Of a stretch of DNA of 64,000 nucleotides, positions 24,951 through 35,100 are shown one piece after another. The DNA is from Ephemerocybe angulata (taxonomy: Eukaryota > Basidiomycota > Agaricomycetes > Agaricales > Psathyrellaceae). The stretch covers positions 1-64,000 of the forward strand of contig JAACJK010000229.1 in assembly GCA_013368325.1 (NCBI GenBank), read 5' to 3'. Made by a program: the position numbers and the translations under genes. Every line of letters begins with the position of its first letter. The first letter of the stretch is position 1. The notes under the pieces were generated by a model, which made no database searches, was not told where the DNA came from, and saw only the letters and a list, made by a program, of their open reading frames with translations.

Positions 24951-25833
24951 AGGACCCCTGGCAACCCACCCAAATGCCTTTTCCAAAATCGCCAGTTTTT
25001 GGCGATTTTTATCCGGACTTTTTGGGTCACTTTTGGCCAAAATCTATCCGGATTTTTACAAAGGCATTTGGAAAGTCAAATTTTTATCCGGACAGGGATA
25101 TGGCCTACGAAATAAGCCAATTTTTTCTTCCGCTCCGCGGAAATGCGTTTTTTGCGGCATACGAGTGTATAATGTATCTAGATATGACCACAGAGCAGTC
25201 CCAACAGACGCAGGAAGTAAATTCCGTCCTTGTCATTGTCTATAGGCTCGGCAGCCTGCCCCTTCCCCCGTCTCTTTTCCCCTGACAGTGCAAAATGAAC
25301 TTAGACACGGATGCCTTATTTGCATTGAGTAGGGTAAATGTCTTGAAATCCTCTTGCTCCAGTGAGAGATCGTGTTATGCAGGCGTGTGCTGGTGCCTTG
25401 AGTGTCAAACGCTTTCAAAACATGGACGTGTCGCCGTTTGGGCCCAATTTGTTCGGTGCTACTGGTTTGTTAAAGGCGCCCAGAGATCAATCGATCACTT
25501 TTTTCCCTTTCTATCCTGAACATGGACGTATATAGGCAGATATAGGGCAAGTATACAACATTTGCTGAAACATTCTGACTGTCAGTGAGTGCTTAAGAGA
25601 CCGGGTGCTCGCGCCCACCATATTGGGTGAGGGCGCTCCCGCCACCGCCCAATTTCTATCCGGATGGGGCAGAGGCAAGGTCATCCAGACCAAATTTTTA
25701 TCCGGACCTACGCACATGGGGTTCGTCCAAAATATCGAAATTTTTATCCGGACAGGTATATGGCAGATCACCATTTTAAGGCGATTTTTATCCGGACGAT
25801 GCAAAGGCATTTGGGTGGGTTGCCGGGGGTCCT
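24951..25833. mobile_element. non-autonomous DNA transposon, 8-bp TSD (hAT-like)
   Basis: The 883-bp element begins AGGACCCCTGGCAACC and ends with its inverted complement. The terminal inverted repeat is about 31 bp with one mismatch. It is flanked on both sides by GCTGGCGT (24943-24950 and 25834-25841), an 8-bp target duplication as made by hAT-type and KDZ/Zisupton-type transposases. Inside, the motif TTTTTATCCGGA or close variants occurs about seven times, clustered near the two ends, as expected for subterminal transposase sites. A short hairpin (AAATCGCCA/TGGCGATTT) sits just inside the left end. No transposase gene is present, so it would depend on one elsewhere. Confidence 0.85.
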
Positions 25834-26452
25834 GCTGGCGTCAGTCGGACGTTCATGTGAAAGTGGAAGTACGTACGAAACCTGGCATGAGAATAACATT
25901 GAGATCTGCGCGACAAATGGGAATATATGAGCAATGACATGAGTGGCTAGAAAATCGCTCACCGTTGTCAGTGGCCTTCCGCCGGCTGGAGCGCGAAAAG
26001 GCTAATTTGACCGAATGTCCAAATGGGGCGAGAGGGCGGGATGGCGTCGCGCGTGTCCAAGATCGCGATGTAACGATAGAAATGATTCCGGCGAGCGGTG
26101 GTGGGATGCAAGGGGTGGTTGGTAGGCGTCAGATACGCCCCACGTAGCGTGGGGGATTGACGCACCTCAGGCATGGCACCGGAAAGTCGAGGGCAGCGGC
26201 GGCAGCGCCAGTTGTACTGGGAATGGGGAAAATGGCAATGTAACGACAGAATTGATTCCGCCGAGCAGGATGGGAGAAAAGGGGCAGAATTAATGAAGGT
26301 CTGACGTTAACGCAGAGTTGGTAATTAGATGTTTAACGTACCTGTGAAAGTCGTTTACCCCTGGAAATCCGTTAACCCCGCGCGCGCCTCCATCTGGAAT
26401 ATGATCAAATTGGGAAATATCTCCGTCGACGAAAGAAAACATACCTAATTGT

Positions 26453-26473
26453 CGAGCGTCCTCCGGACGCTCG
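26453..26473 (-). other. hairpin 1 of the repeat array
   Basis: A perfect 9-bp stem, CGAGCGTCC/GGACGCTCG, with a 3-nt loop. Its minus-strand 3' edge is 8 nt before a GTATGT donor-like site. Confidence 0.8.
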
Positions 26474-26673
26474 GGAAGGCCCTCATAATTATGATCGCGA
26501 CCTTAAGCGTACGTACAATTTGATTCAGTGAAATGAGGTCTCCACGAGTCGAGACGAGTGAATTTTAACGTACTGGGGACTTGAAATACAAAATCAATAT
26601 TAACCTGCTGACATAGAATAGGCCTTAGTCAGAAGAAACCAATTGCATAACATTGAACGCACCGAGAGGGACT

Positions 26674-26694
26674 CGAGCATCCGAAGGATGCTCG
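26674..26694 (-). other. hairpin 2 of the repeat array
   Basis: A perfect 9-bp stem, CGAGCATCC/GGATGCTCG, with a GAA loop (UUC on the minus strand). It lies 11 nt before a GTGCGT donor-like site. Confidence 0.8.
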
Positions 26695-27010
26695 CTGGGA
26701 GTTGGCGAGGCTGGTCTTGGGGATGTTCGGGGTTCGTTGATCAGAGTAACTTATGCCGAATAACGACAGAAATGCTTCCGGTGAGCGACGTCGTACACTG
26801 TGGGTATGCGTGAGGCAGAGAATGTGAATGGAAGCAATACACATACCAAGGTCTCAACGTAGCTGCTCTGGGGGATGTGGGAGGTAAACCGTCGGTGGCG
26901 CCGATGACGAAGTCGCAACAGAATTTCGTCCGGCGAGCGGCGCCGCGCACTATGGGCTAAGATGAGTGAAAGGGTGTAGGCAGGACCAGTATACGCACCA
27001 TGGAAAGAAA

Positions 27011-27031
27011 CGAGCACCCGAAGGATGCTCG
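27011..27031 (-). other. hairpin 3 of the repeat array
   Basis: The same stem as hairpin 2 with one mismatch (CGAGCACCC/GGATGCTCG). It lies 12 nt before a GTGCGT donor-like site. Confidence 0.75.
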
Positions 27032-27176
27032 CTACGAGGCGACGTGGCATTGTGGGCGAGGTCGGAGGTGGTCTGCATGTCGTTGATGGCTATGACGAAA
27101 TAACGACAGAAATTCTTCCGGCGAGCGACGTGTCAGAGGTGAACGGGAGTCGGAGAGACGCACCTTATAGATGATT

Positions 27177-27195
27177 GGGCGTCCGTAGGACGCCC
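27177..27195 (-). other. hairpin 4 of the repeat array
   Basis: A perfect 8-bp stem, GGGCGTCC/GGACGCCC, with a GTA loop. It lies 13 nt before a GTGCGT donor-like site. Confidence 0.8.
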
Positions 27196-28100
27196 GCCCC
27201 CTCATGATTCTATCTTCCTCCAGGCTGTGTGACGTAGCCGTCCCTGGTGAACGCCTGTGGGTTGTCAAAGTGGGGACTAGGTAGAGGACCTGACCGACGT
27301 ACCGAAGCCCTCCTTCGCTGTGACGCAACAGAAATCCTTCCGGAAAATGCTGTGTTTCGGAGGCCTACGTGGCAATCATCAGTCGAGATGTCGAGGGAGA
27401 GAGGTGGTCGGGAACGTACCGCTACTCTGGGGAATGTTGGCGACTCGGGATTGAGCAGGTCGTCCGGAAGGCGACGGGTGACGAACTTGGACGCAATAGA
27501 AATTCTTCCGGCAAGTCCAGTCGAGGGCATTGTAGGTGGGCGCTCAGAAACTTGGCAGAAACCTGTCTGGTGAGCCAGAGTCAGTACTCATGACGACGCA
27601 GAAGCAGAGAGAAATGAAACGACGTACTCGCACTCTGACGCGGAATAACTAGTGTACTCTTGAGGAGGTGCGGGAAGGGTAAGAGGACGGCATGTAGAGG
27701 GCGCGGTAGACGAAGTCACGACAGAACGCCGTCCGCCGAGCGACGAACGACACGGATACGTGGGGGATGAAAGTGGGGGGAATGCAAGAATAGTACAGCA
27801 GACTATCCATCCTCTCTCGGGTGGAACTCGGCACGAGTAGCGTCAGCATTCTGTGTGCCAAGACGCGTATGAGCCGAGAACGCTCGCAAGCGCCAGTGGT
27901 CTGCGGATGCCGGAAATCAATTGACCCCCGGAGGTAACAAAGCCGGCCCAAATCGTGGTCTTCAGCGAGACGAGCACCATCCCCTGAGTTACTGAACACA
28001 TATCTATTCCTCTCCAGACGAGAGAGATATCTAAGTACATGTATAACATACCAAACGAAACGGCGACGAGGAAGGGATGAAGTGAAATAGCGTGGTGAAG

Positions 28101-28775
28101 GTAACCGCAGGATGACGGCACACGCGTAATACGTCTAGCGCGAGCAGGACCCGACGGACATAACAGAATGGAGGAGCACAGTGTCGAAGTGCTCAGCTAC
28201 TAGACGGAAATAATCCTCCCTCCACGATTTCTAGAGACCTCGAACAACGCAGACAGTGCGCTGTACGAAATCTCGAGAGGCAGTGGGGAGGGGGAGCAGA
28301 CACGAGAGGGGAATAGGAAGGGGAAGAATGATGGGGACGCACCGGTAGACGCACACACATACTTACACGGGAGCAAGCGCGGAATGATGGGGACGCACCG
28401 GTTGGAACGCGTACGCGACTGACACCGACGCGTTCGTGACGCCAGCAGGACGGACTAAACGTTACTGTCACGTCACACCAGGTATATAACCTGGAGGACG
28501 TACCGTTGGCCCACCATCGACTTGTCACCTCGTCGCCGCCCCCATGCTCGCCGTCCCGTCCCCATGCTCGCCGTCGTCGTCCCTCTGCATGTCGTCGTCG
28601 TCGTAGTCGCCGTCCCAGCCCCTCGTAGTGTACCCGCATGTAATAGGCAGTAGATAGACCCCTCCCGGCTCCGGTGCGCAGAGGACATGCCGTCCCTCTG
28701 CGCGCCGGGGCCGATAATGGAGGAGGCCGTGCGAAAAGACACCTATGAAAAACCTATGAAAGTTCGTTCGACGAC
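28101..28775. other. low-complexity intergenic stretch
   Basis: Rich in CGTCGT runs near 28540-28620, which open frames on the minus strand. No gene is supported. Confidence 0.5.
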
Positions 28776-30489
28776 TAGAATGCGCGGTTAGCATCGGCTC
28801 AAGGCTACCAAGCACACAGGAATTCCGTTAGCCAACACACCACCTTGGACGTCGAGGCACTTGTTCTGAGGATCGCGCTTTGGCTGGATGTTCCTCGGGC
28901 GCGTTTGATAATTCGGGATCGTCCCGTCTGGACAGAATCTAAGGGGTGAGTGAGTATGGGCACTGGAGAGAAAGATCTTAGAGACGACTCACGTAACTCG
29001 ATATCCTGCTGGCAACGTTCCAGTCTGGGGGCATTGGTAGAGAGGCGCCGGTGGAGGAACACCGGGGTTGGAACCCGGAAGTCTCGATGGGGGCGAGGTG
29101 AACGCATCGTTGCACTGACCCTCGGTCACTTCACACTCCAGCGAAAGGCAGAAACCGCCTTTCTAAAGACAGAAGTCAGACGAAGCTCACTCGCAGAAAG
29201 TGAGCGAGCACAAACTTACAGGAGCACGGTCAATTGGGGTGATCTGTAACCCAACGTTGAGCCACTTCGGATCTTTCACGATGTAATAGTACGAGTTCTA
29301 CCATGGATAGCGTAGAAACTGGGGGTAAGTATCGCACTGCGATCGAAAGGTGATGTACCGACCGTGCCCTCGAAGCCGGCTCGAACGGTCCCAGCACCGT
29401 CAACATTGCCTTGGTTGAAGTCGGTGTATATGAAACCGCTCCAGATGTCGGGCAAGTCGCGTGTGGTGGTCGCACCAGAGGCGAGACTGCCCTGCACATT
29501 ACCATTGATTACAAGGTTGATGGAGAGAGGGCAGTTGTTGACGATATCGAAGTGTCGATTCGCGAGTGCAATCGGCAAGACGGAGAGGAGGAGAGTGAAG
29601 GATGAAAGGAGGGCGCAGGAAGGCATGGTAGAAGGAGTACAACCTGGTTTGAGAAGGTTATGGGGCCCGAAGTATGTATCGTACGTCAATTTATACCCTA
29701 GGTCTGCAGGGTCCCTTTGAATTGGACGTCACGGGAGTGACGAAACGCACACTGATACAGATCTCTCCAACCTCATTCAAATCCTCTCCAACTTCACATC
29801 ATACGTATCGTGAGCGCCAAGCCTCAGCAGAATCGGGGAGTGACCTCCTCTGCCCTTTGTCGCAATTTCGAATTGGGCCTTGAACATAACAGATTCCCGA
29901 CAGCCTGGAAATCAAAGCGATGAGTATCGATGGCTATCACTCCCTCCGTGCCAGGCACAGGAAGCTCCGAGGGCCTGGAGAGAAGACGAAGCATGGGGAG
30001 TGATTCTCTATCAGACGTGATAGATCAAAGGGGTGAATATTCGTGAGGAATGACTTACGATGAAATGAGTTCCGTTGGGCTGTGCGGTCCATTGGGTGGG
30101 TAGTTTACTCTTACCTCGGTAAATTTTGGTAGTACTGGACCCAGTACAAGAGGTTTCACTTGTCTCACCGTTAACTGTAATGGTAAGGGCAGCATTGGCC
30201 AGGCAGGTCACTAGCACTGGCGGCTGCTCAGGTGCTTTGGCCTCCCGCTTCGGGGATCATGATATCGGTGGGTTAGCCGACGGGCCATCTTATCTTATCA
30301 ATTTAGGACGTCGGTTCGCCTTGGATCTAGTTCAGCCTAGGTATGGTAAAACTACAGATGAAGAGTTTTGAACACCCCTAAGGTAACCCAGTTCCGACGA
30401 TCGTCTGTAGTGTCGTCTACTTCTCCAGTGGCCTGGCCATGGATCGGCCTCGGATGAGAGGGCTCGATCGGAGATTGGCGGGGTCTGAA
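28776..30489. repeat. segmental duplication, copy B
   Basis: Direct copy of 18402-20564, offset by 10,347 bp across most of the gene. Relative to copy A it has lost the donor region after exon 4 and everything downstream. Upstream it carries private sequence at about 30110-30240, including a short secreted-looking minus-strand frame (30011-30217) with a GTAAGAG donor-like end. Confidence 0.9.
28788..29626 (-). CDS. truncated thaumatin-like paralog lacking most of the lectin
   Basis: Predicted 220 aa from exons 29363-29626, 29220-29297, 28993-29162 and 28788-28938. The first three exons match the 17970-19279 gene almost base for base, including the TATA box. The signal peptide differs at a few residues (MPSCALLSSFTLLLSVLPIA). 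Exon 4 enters the first beta-trefoil repeat (NKCLDVQGGVLANG), then a small deletion removes the exon-4 donor. The frame runs on for about eleven residues to a TAA at 28788-28790. Exons 5-7 are absent, so two of three lectin repeats are missing. It may make a thaumatin-like protein without sugar binding, or be a pseudogene. The frame is intact, so I list it as coding. Confidence 0.65.
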
Positions 30490-32168
30490 ACGATCACCTG
30501 CCTGGTCCGTGCGGCGTGCGCCGCGCCATCAGAAGCCCGTTAAATACTGGAACGCGTCGCGTCTCCCCGCTCCCTCCTTTCTTCCCTTTCCCCACCATCC
30601 CCACTCATGATACCCTCATTGAGTCTATAGCCCGTACAACCCTGAATCGCAGGAGACCTGTGATAACCCGACTTAGAGATTGTTTTGGGAAGCGACACGT
30701 CCGGATGTTACGTCCAAGTTACGCTCTCAGTACGCATATATGCGCTCATAGATCGTCCATACCCTGAAAATCCCTCCTTATGCTTCAGTGCATTCTCATA
30801 AGAGGTCATCTGAATGACTCTCACATAAGGAGCGCTCCCTTTGTGTCGATTTGCCGCTACTCTTACTATCGCTCCAGGCGTGGCTGTCTTTCAGTGAGGG
30901 CTCTGGCCGAGTATCCTTTCTTCAGGCCGGACGAACTTTATGCCCCCCGTGACACCCTCAACGAACTTTGAATTTCGTCGAACGCCTTCGTGACTGTCGC
31001 CTCCTCCCTGCGAGCAACGCTGAATCTCAAGGAACCAGTGGTAGTACCGACTTTGAGAAGCGACGCATCCAGATGTTACCACGTTCTCGGTAAGCATGGA
31101 TGTGTCTCATGGATTGCGAATACCGTAAGATTCCCTCTTTATGCTTCAGCGCATCCTTCTAATATGTCAGCTGAGCGACTCTCAGCTACGGGGCGCCCTT
31201 TTTCGCTAGGTCGCCGTGAGTACTGCCGGTACTCTTGCCGCTGCTCTAGGCGTAGCTATTAACCAGGCCTTCATCTGAGCTGTTCTGTGAAGGCTCTGGC
31301 TGATTTTCCTTTCTCATGCGTCGTATCATTCCTACTGTATCCAACTCACTAACTATTTCAGCGATGGGTACAGTGTTCTGCTGGTATGGCCTTTCAATTC
31401 GCCCTTTGGACCATTCGACGCTAGTCTCGCTGTTTCTTTGACAGATTACAGTCTTCAGCACGTTCGGCTTGTAACTTATCACGTTATGGCAGGTGTTATC
31501 CTTCCGTAGGTAAAGTCCTGGGATCTCCCCCTCGCGCCAATCTACCACAGTTTTTACTGGCTTAAGGGGTAAGGTCGTTACACCAGCGACCGCTGCCGAC
31601 AAATATAGCTTCCCGGGTGCAATGTGAGTGCCCATTCATAGCCATTCAGGATACCGTCTGACATCCCCGGACTTATCTAGTTTCTGCCCACCACGATTAG
31701 CGTTCCTCTTGGGTAAGTCTCTCGTACATAGGTCTCCGGGTTAGGATATACTCACGGACCGTCCCACCTTGTGGGTGGCTCGTAGGTACTTGAATCCTCC
31801 CCCCTTCATGTTCATGACCTGCTCACGTCCCGTCTACCTTTTCTCCCTCAGATCACTGATACTTCCTCTTTCCAGAAGGTCCCGATATCTGATCTTCGTA
31901 CATATTGTCTTCTTGGTGAGTAAACCCAACTCTACTCCAGTTCTGAATGAAGGGTTTCCCTCGGGTTATTCGGACTCCGTCGGTGTCCTCGGCCCGATCC
32001 AGTTTGGCTTGTGTTTGTTTCAGTGGACGAAGGCAATTGGTGGGGTTTGTCAGCTCCTCTCGATTCAAACAGCCTTTCGCCGCCTGAATCAACTGCCGCT
32101 CGTTGTTCACTTTGTTCTGCCACCACGCCTGAAGCTCCGAGCCACCGGCCGCGATTCACTAGGAGAGA
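30490..32168. other. intergenic with degenerate duplication and one unrecognised frame
   Basis: About 30640-30930 and 31010-31310 are diverged direct repeats roughly 370 bp apart (shared blocks such as GAAGCGAC and CTTTATGCTTCAG). A minus-strand frame of 129 codons at 31246-31635 (KLYLSAAVAGVTTLPL, WREGEIPGLYLRKDNTC) has protein-like composition but no family I recognise, and it runs into the repeat. It may be a fragment of a decayed gene. Confidence 0.45.
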
Positions 32169-35100
32169 ATGCGGGACGACGAAGACCCCACGTCCGGCCG
32201 ACGAATACAAGTTCAATTCAAGACGACGGAAGTACCGGGCGGTTCAAGGGTAGCGACGGGGGGAGGAGAGATGAATGTTGACGAGTTGAGTTTCTCGGTG
32301 CCTGCGAAGAGGAAGGCTGGGGCAGTAGGGTTGGAAGATAGGGCTTTTGCGGGGAACTCTCGGGTCGGAGGTCGAGGGGGAGGTTCCGCCACGCCGACAT
32401 CGAAATATCCATCCCCCAACGGCGTGCTGAACGGGAACGGTAGCCTCGACAGCAACACGATACGGTGCATCTGCAGCATCACGATGGACGACGGCCTCTC
32501 CATCGCGTGCGACGTCTGCGACCGGTGGTGCCACGCAGCGTGCTTCGACATCGTCCTCGGCGAGATTCCAGACGAATGGAAGTGCTGGGAGTGTTCGCCC
32601 CGGGCTGTGGACTTTGAGAGTGCGGCGAAGAAGCAGCGGGAGCGGATGGAGGCGAGGCGGAGGCAGCAGCAGGCTGTGTTGGCTGGGGAGTCGGTACCTG
32701 GGACACCCGTCGCCGAGAAGGAGAAGAGACCACGGAGGGCTGCGGCTGGGGAGCCTGGGACGACGGGGAGGAGGAGGAGGCGCCCGTCACTGGTACAGCC
32801 TGCACCGCCTGCACCGTCCGCCAGCGTCGCAGGTCCGTCGGCGCCTACGCCAGCGGAAGTTCCGGAGGATGATTTGGTGGACATCGAAGACTCGTGGGCG
32901 ACGTCGTACGTCCATATCCAGGACGACATCATCACCAGCGACGAGATGCGGCATAACCTCCTTCGCCAGGCCCAGCAGTGGCGGGGAGTATCGGCGCTAT
33001 CGTCTCCTTCGAAAATCGCGGTCAAGTCGGTCGACCCATCTCTCGCTGCTCATCCGGCTCTGTCGCCGTGGCCTTCGTCCGAACCCACGAGTCTGTCGGT
33101 GCGCACCCCCATCTACGCAGCCCATGCCACCTCGTCGATACCCACGGGGACCCTCATCTCCCCGTTCACATCGGTCGTGACGCCGAGCTCCGTCTACGTA
33201 AACGATAGTTTGAATGGCTACGCGGTGATGGGGCATCCGAAGCCCTTCGTGCACCTCGTAGGGGCGCCATGGAATGTCGCTCTCGATGCGAGGATGGCAG
33301 GGAACGAGAGCAGGTTCGTCCGGGTGGGATGCAGGCCGAACGCGGTGCTGCGGCCGGTGCTGTGTGGGGAGCCGAAGGAGGGGGACGATTCGGGGCTCAA
33401 GTTTGGGGTCTTCGCGACGCAGGATTTGAAGGAGAACGAGGAGATCGTGTTGGGCTGGGAGTGGGACGACGGGAACGTCGTCCATCGCCTGCCGGCGATC
33501 GTGCAGGACCCATGGATGTTCACGTACGTCTATTTCTATTCGGTGCCATTCGGTGGACGTGCACGTTGGACGGGATTTGATTGAGTGTAGGATTCTTGGT
33601 GATATCGACAGTCCTCAAGAGATCGCCCACGCGAGACGACAGGTCGCCAATATTCTGCGAACGCTCGGTTCGACATTCATGACGTGTGCATGCGGTGCGA
33701 AGGCAAGCGACTGTGCTGTTAGTGTTATGGCCGCGTTTGTGAGTGGGGAGTTGCCGGTTCTTGATGAGGTAGGTCGTCCGGCTCTCCCCGTCGCCTTTCC
33801 CTCTCTCCGTCAGTTCTGATATCCTTTCTAGAACGGGAGGTCGAACGACACGACCTCGGATGAAGACCTCGACATGACTGACGACGACGTAAATGGGACT
33901 GTGCCCATTTCGCTTCGGAGGAAGCCAAAGGTGCTTGGGGTAGGGACGAAGAGGGGGTTCAGGACGCGGGAAAGGGAGGAAGGAACTGCGGGGTGGGGAG
34001 GGGTGGAGATTGTGAACGGTGATGGGGAAGAGGTCGTCCCTGTCGTCAAGGTCACTGGACCGAGTCCGTCGAGGAAAGACAAGGGAAGGGTAGGGCCGTG
34101 GACGGTGAGGTTGAAGAAGAGGAGGGCGAGAGGAGAAGGAGCGGGAGGCTAAAAGTGAATGGGAGCAAGCACGTTAGTTGTAAGTGTTCATCGTTCATCC
34201 TTATTCCTCTTGATTCGCTAACTTGCGACCGTGTTTATCAGTTCTCGATGAGTCAATACCCGAACCACATCATCGCTCTCATACCCCGCCGTCCGAATTC
34301 CGCGACCTCCGGCCACCCGACCCACCGGATAACGACTCGATGGATATCGATGGGCAGCATTCTCCGGAGGAGCCAGAGGAGGAGCCGGCGAAGGTGGAGG
34401 AGGAGTACATGCCACCGAAGATGCGGAAGCGGTGGATGCGCGGTGCGTTCGAGGCGTTGAAAGGGAAGGGGAAGGAGGATGGGATGGTCGTCGATGGTGA
34501 GAAGGAGGTGGAGGTGGTGATTGCGGTAGGGGAGGATGTGCTAGGGGAGGCAGAGAAGGAGGCGGAGGTGGAGAAGGAGAGCGAGAAGGCGGGTGACAAG
34601 GGCGGTGAGAAAGCGGGTGAGAAAGAGGCTAATGGAGTGGCGGAGGTCGATGGGAAGGTGGAGAAGGAGGTTGAGGCGGTAAGTGATGTGAAGGTGGTGG
34701 AAGGGAAGGCTACGATTGAGGGTAAACCGGCGAAGGTGGTCGAAGGGAAGAAGAAGAAGAAGGGAAAGCAGAAGGAGAAAGAGGTGATAGATGAAAAGAT
34801 GGTTATCGACGTCGATGCGTTTGTTGAAGAACCCAAGAAGCCGAAAAAAGGTACGTTCTGTCGTCGGTTACTGGATCGCTCTTGCTTATGCATGGTGCAC
34901 CTGAACGTCCTGCAGCCAAGGCGAAGGCGCTCCCCGCAAGACTCGCACCCTCTACAGCAAGTTCTACGCGGACATCGACGCCGACGACAGCCACTCCGAC
35001 TGCGACAACCCCACCTTGGATCAAACTGCTCGACGGAAAGCCCGTGTACGGTCCTCCTCGACCGCCACCGCCCTTCCCCGCCTCTCCAGAAAAGGGGGTC

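Larger units (their letters stand above)
26050..28100 (-). repeat. tandem exon-like units with hairpins
   Basis: Eight degenerate copies of a CGCTCGCCGGAAG...TTTCTGTCGTTA block (minus strand) lie near 26084, 26252, 26776, 26926, 27115, 27338, 27506 and 27720, spaced about 150-520 bp. Several resemble the 3' part of an intron ending in CATAG or similar. They are followed by a 55-95 nt exon-like stretch and a donor (GTGCGT, GTACGT or GTATGT). Four units end in a 19-21-nt hairpin 8-13 nt before the donor. One frame across the hairpins reads (E/G)(H/R)P(S/E/T)(D/G)A(R/Q), but I could not join all units into one open frame. It may be a decayed gene or one with unusual splicing. Confidence 0.5.

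Noticed and set aside
32213..33025. 270-codon minus-strand frame
   Set aside because: Antisense to the PHD/SET exon; no domain and high GC third-position effect.
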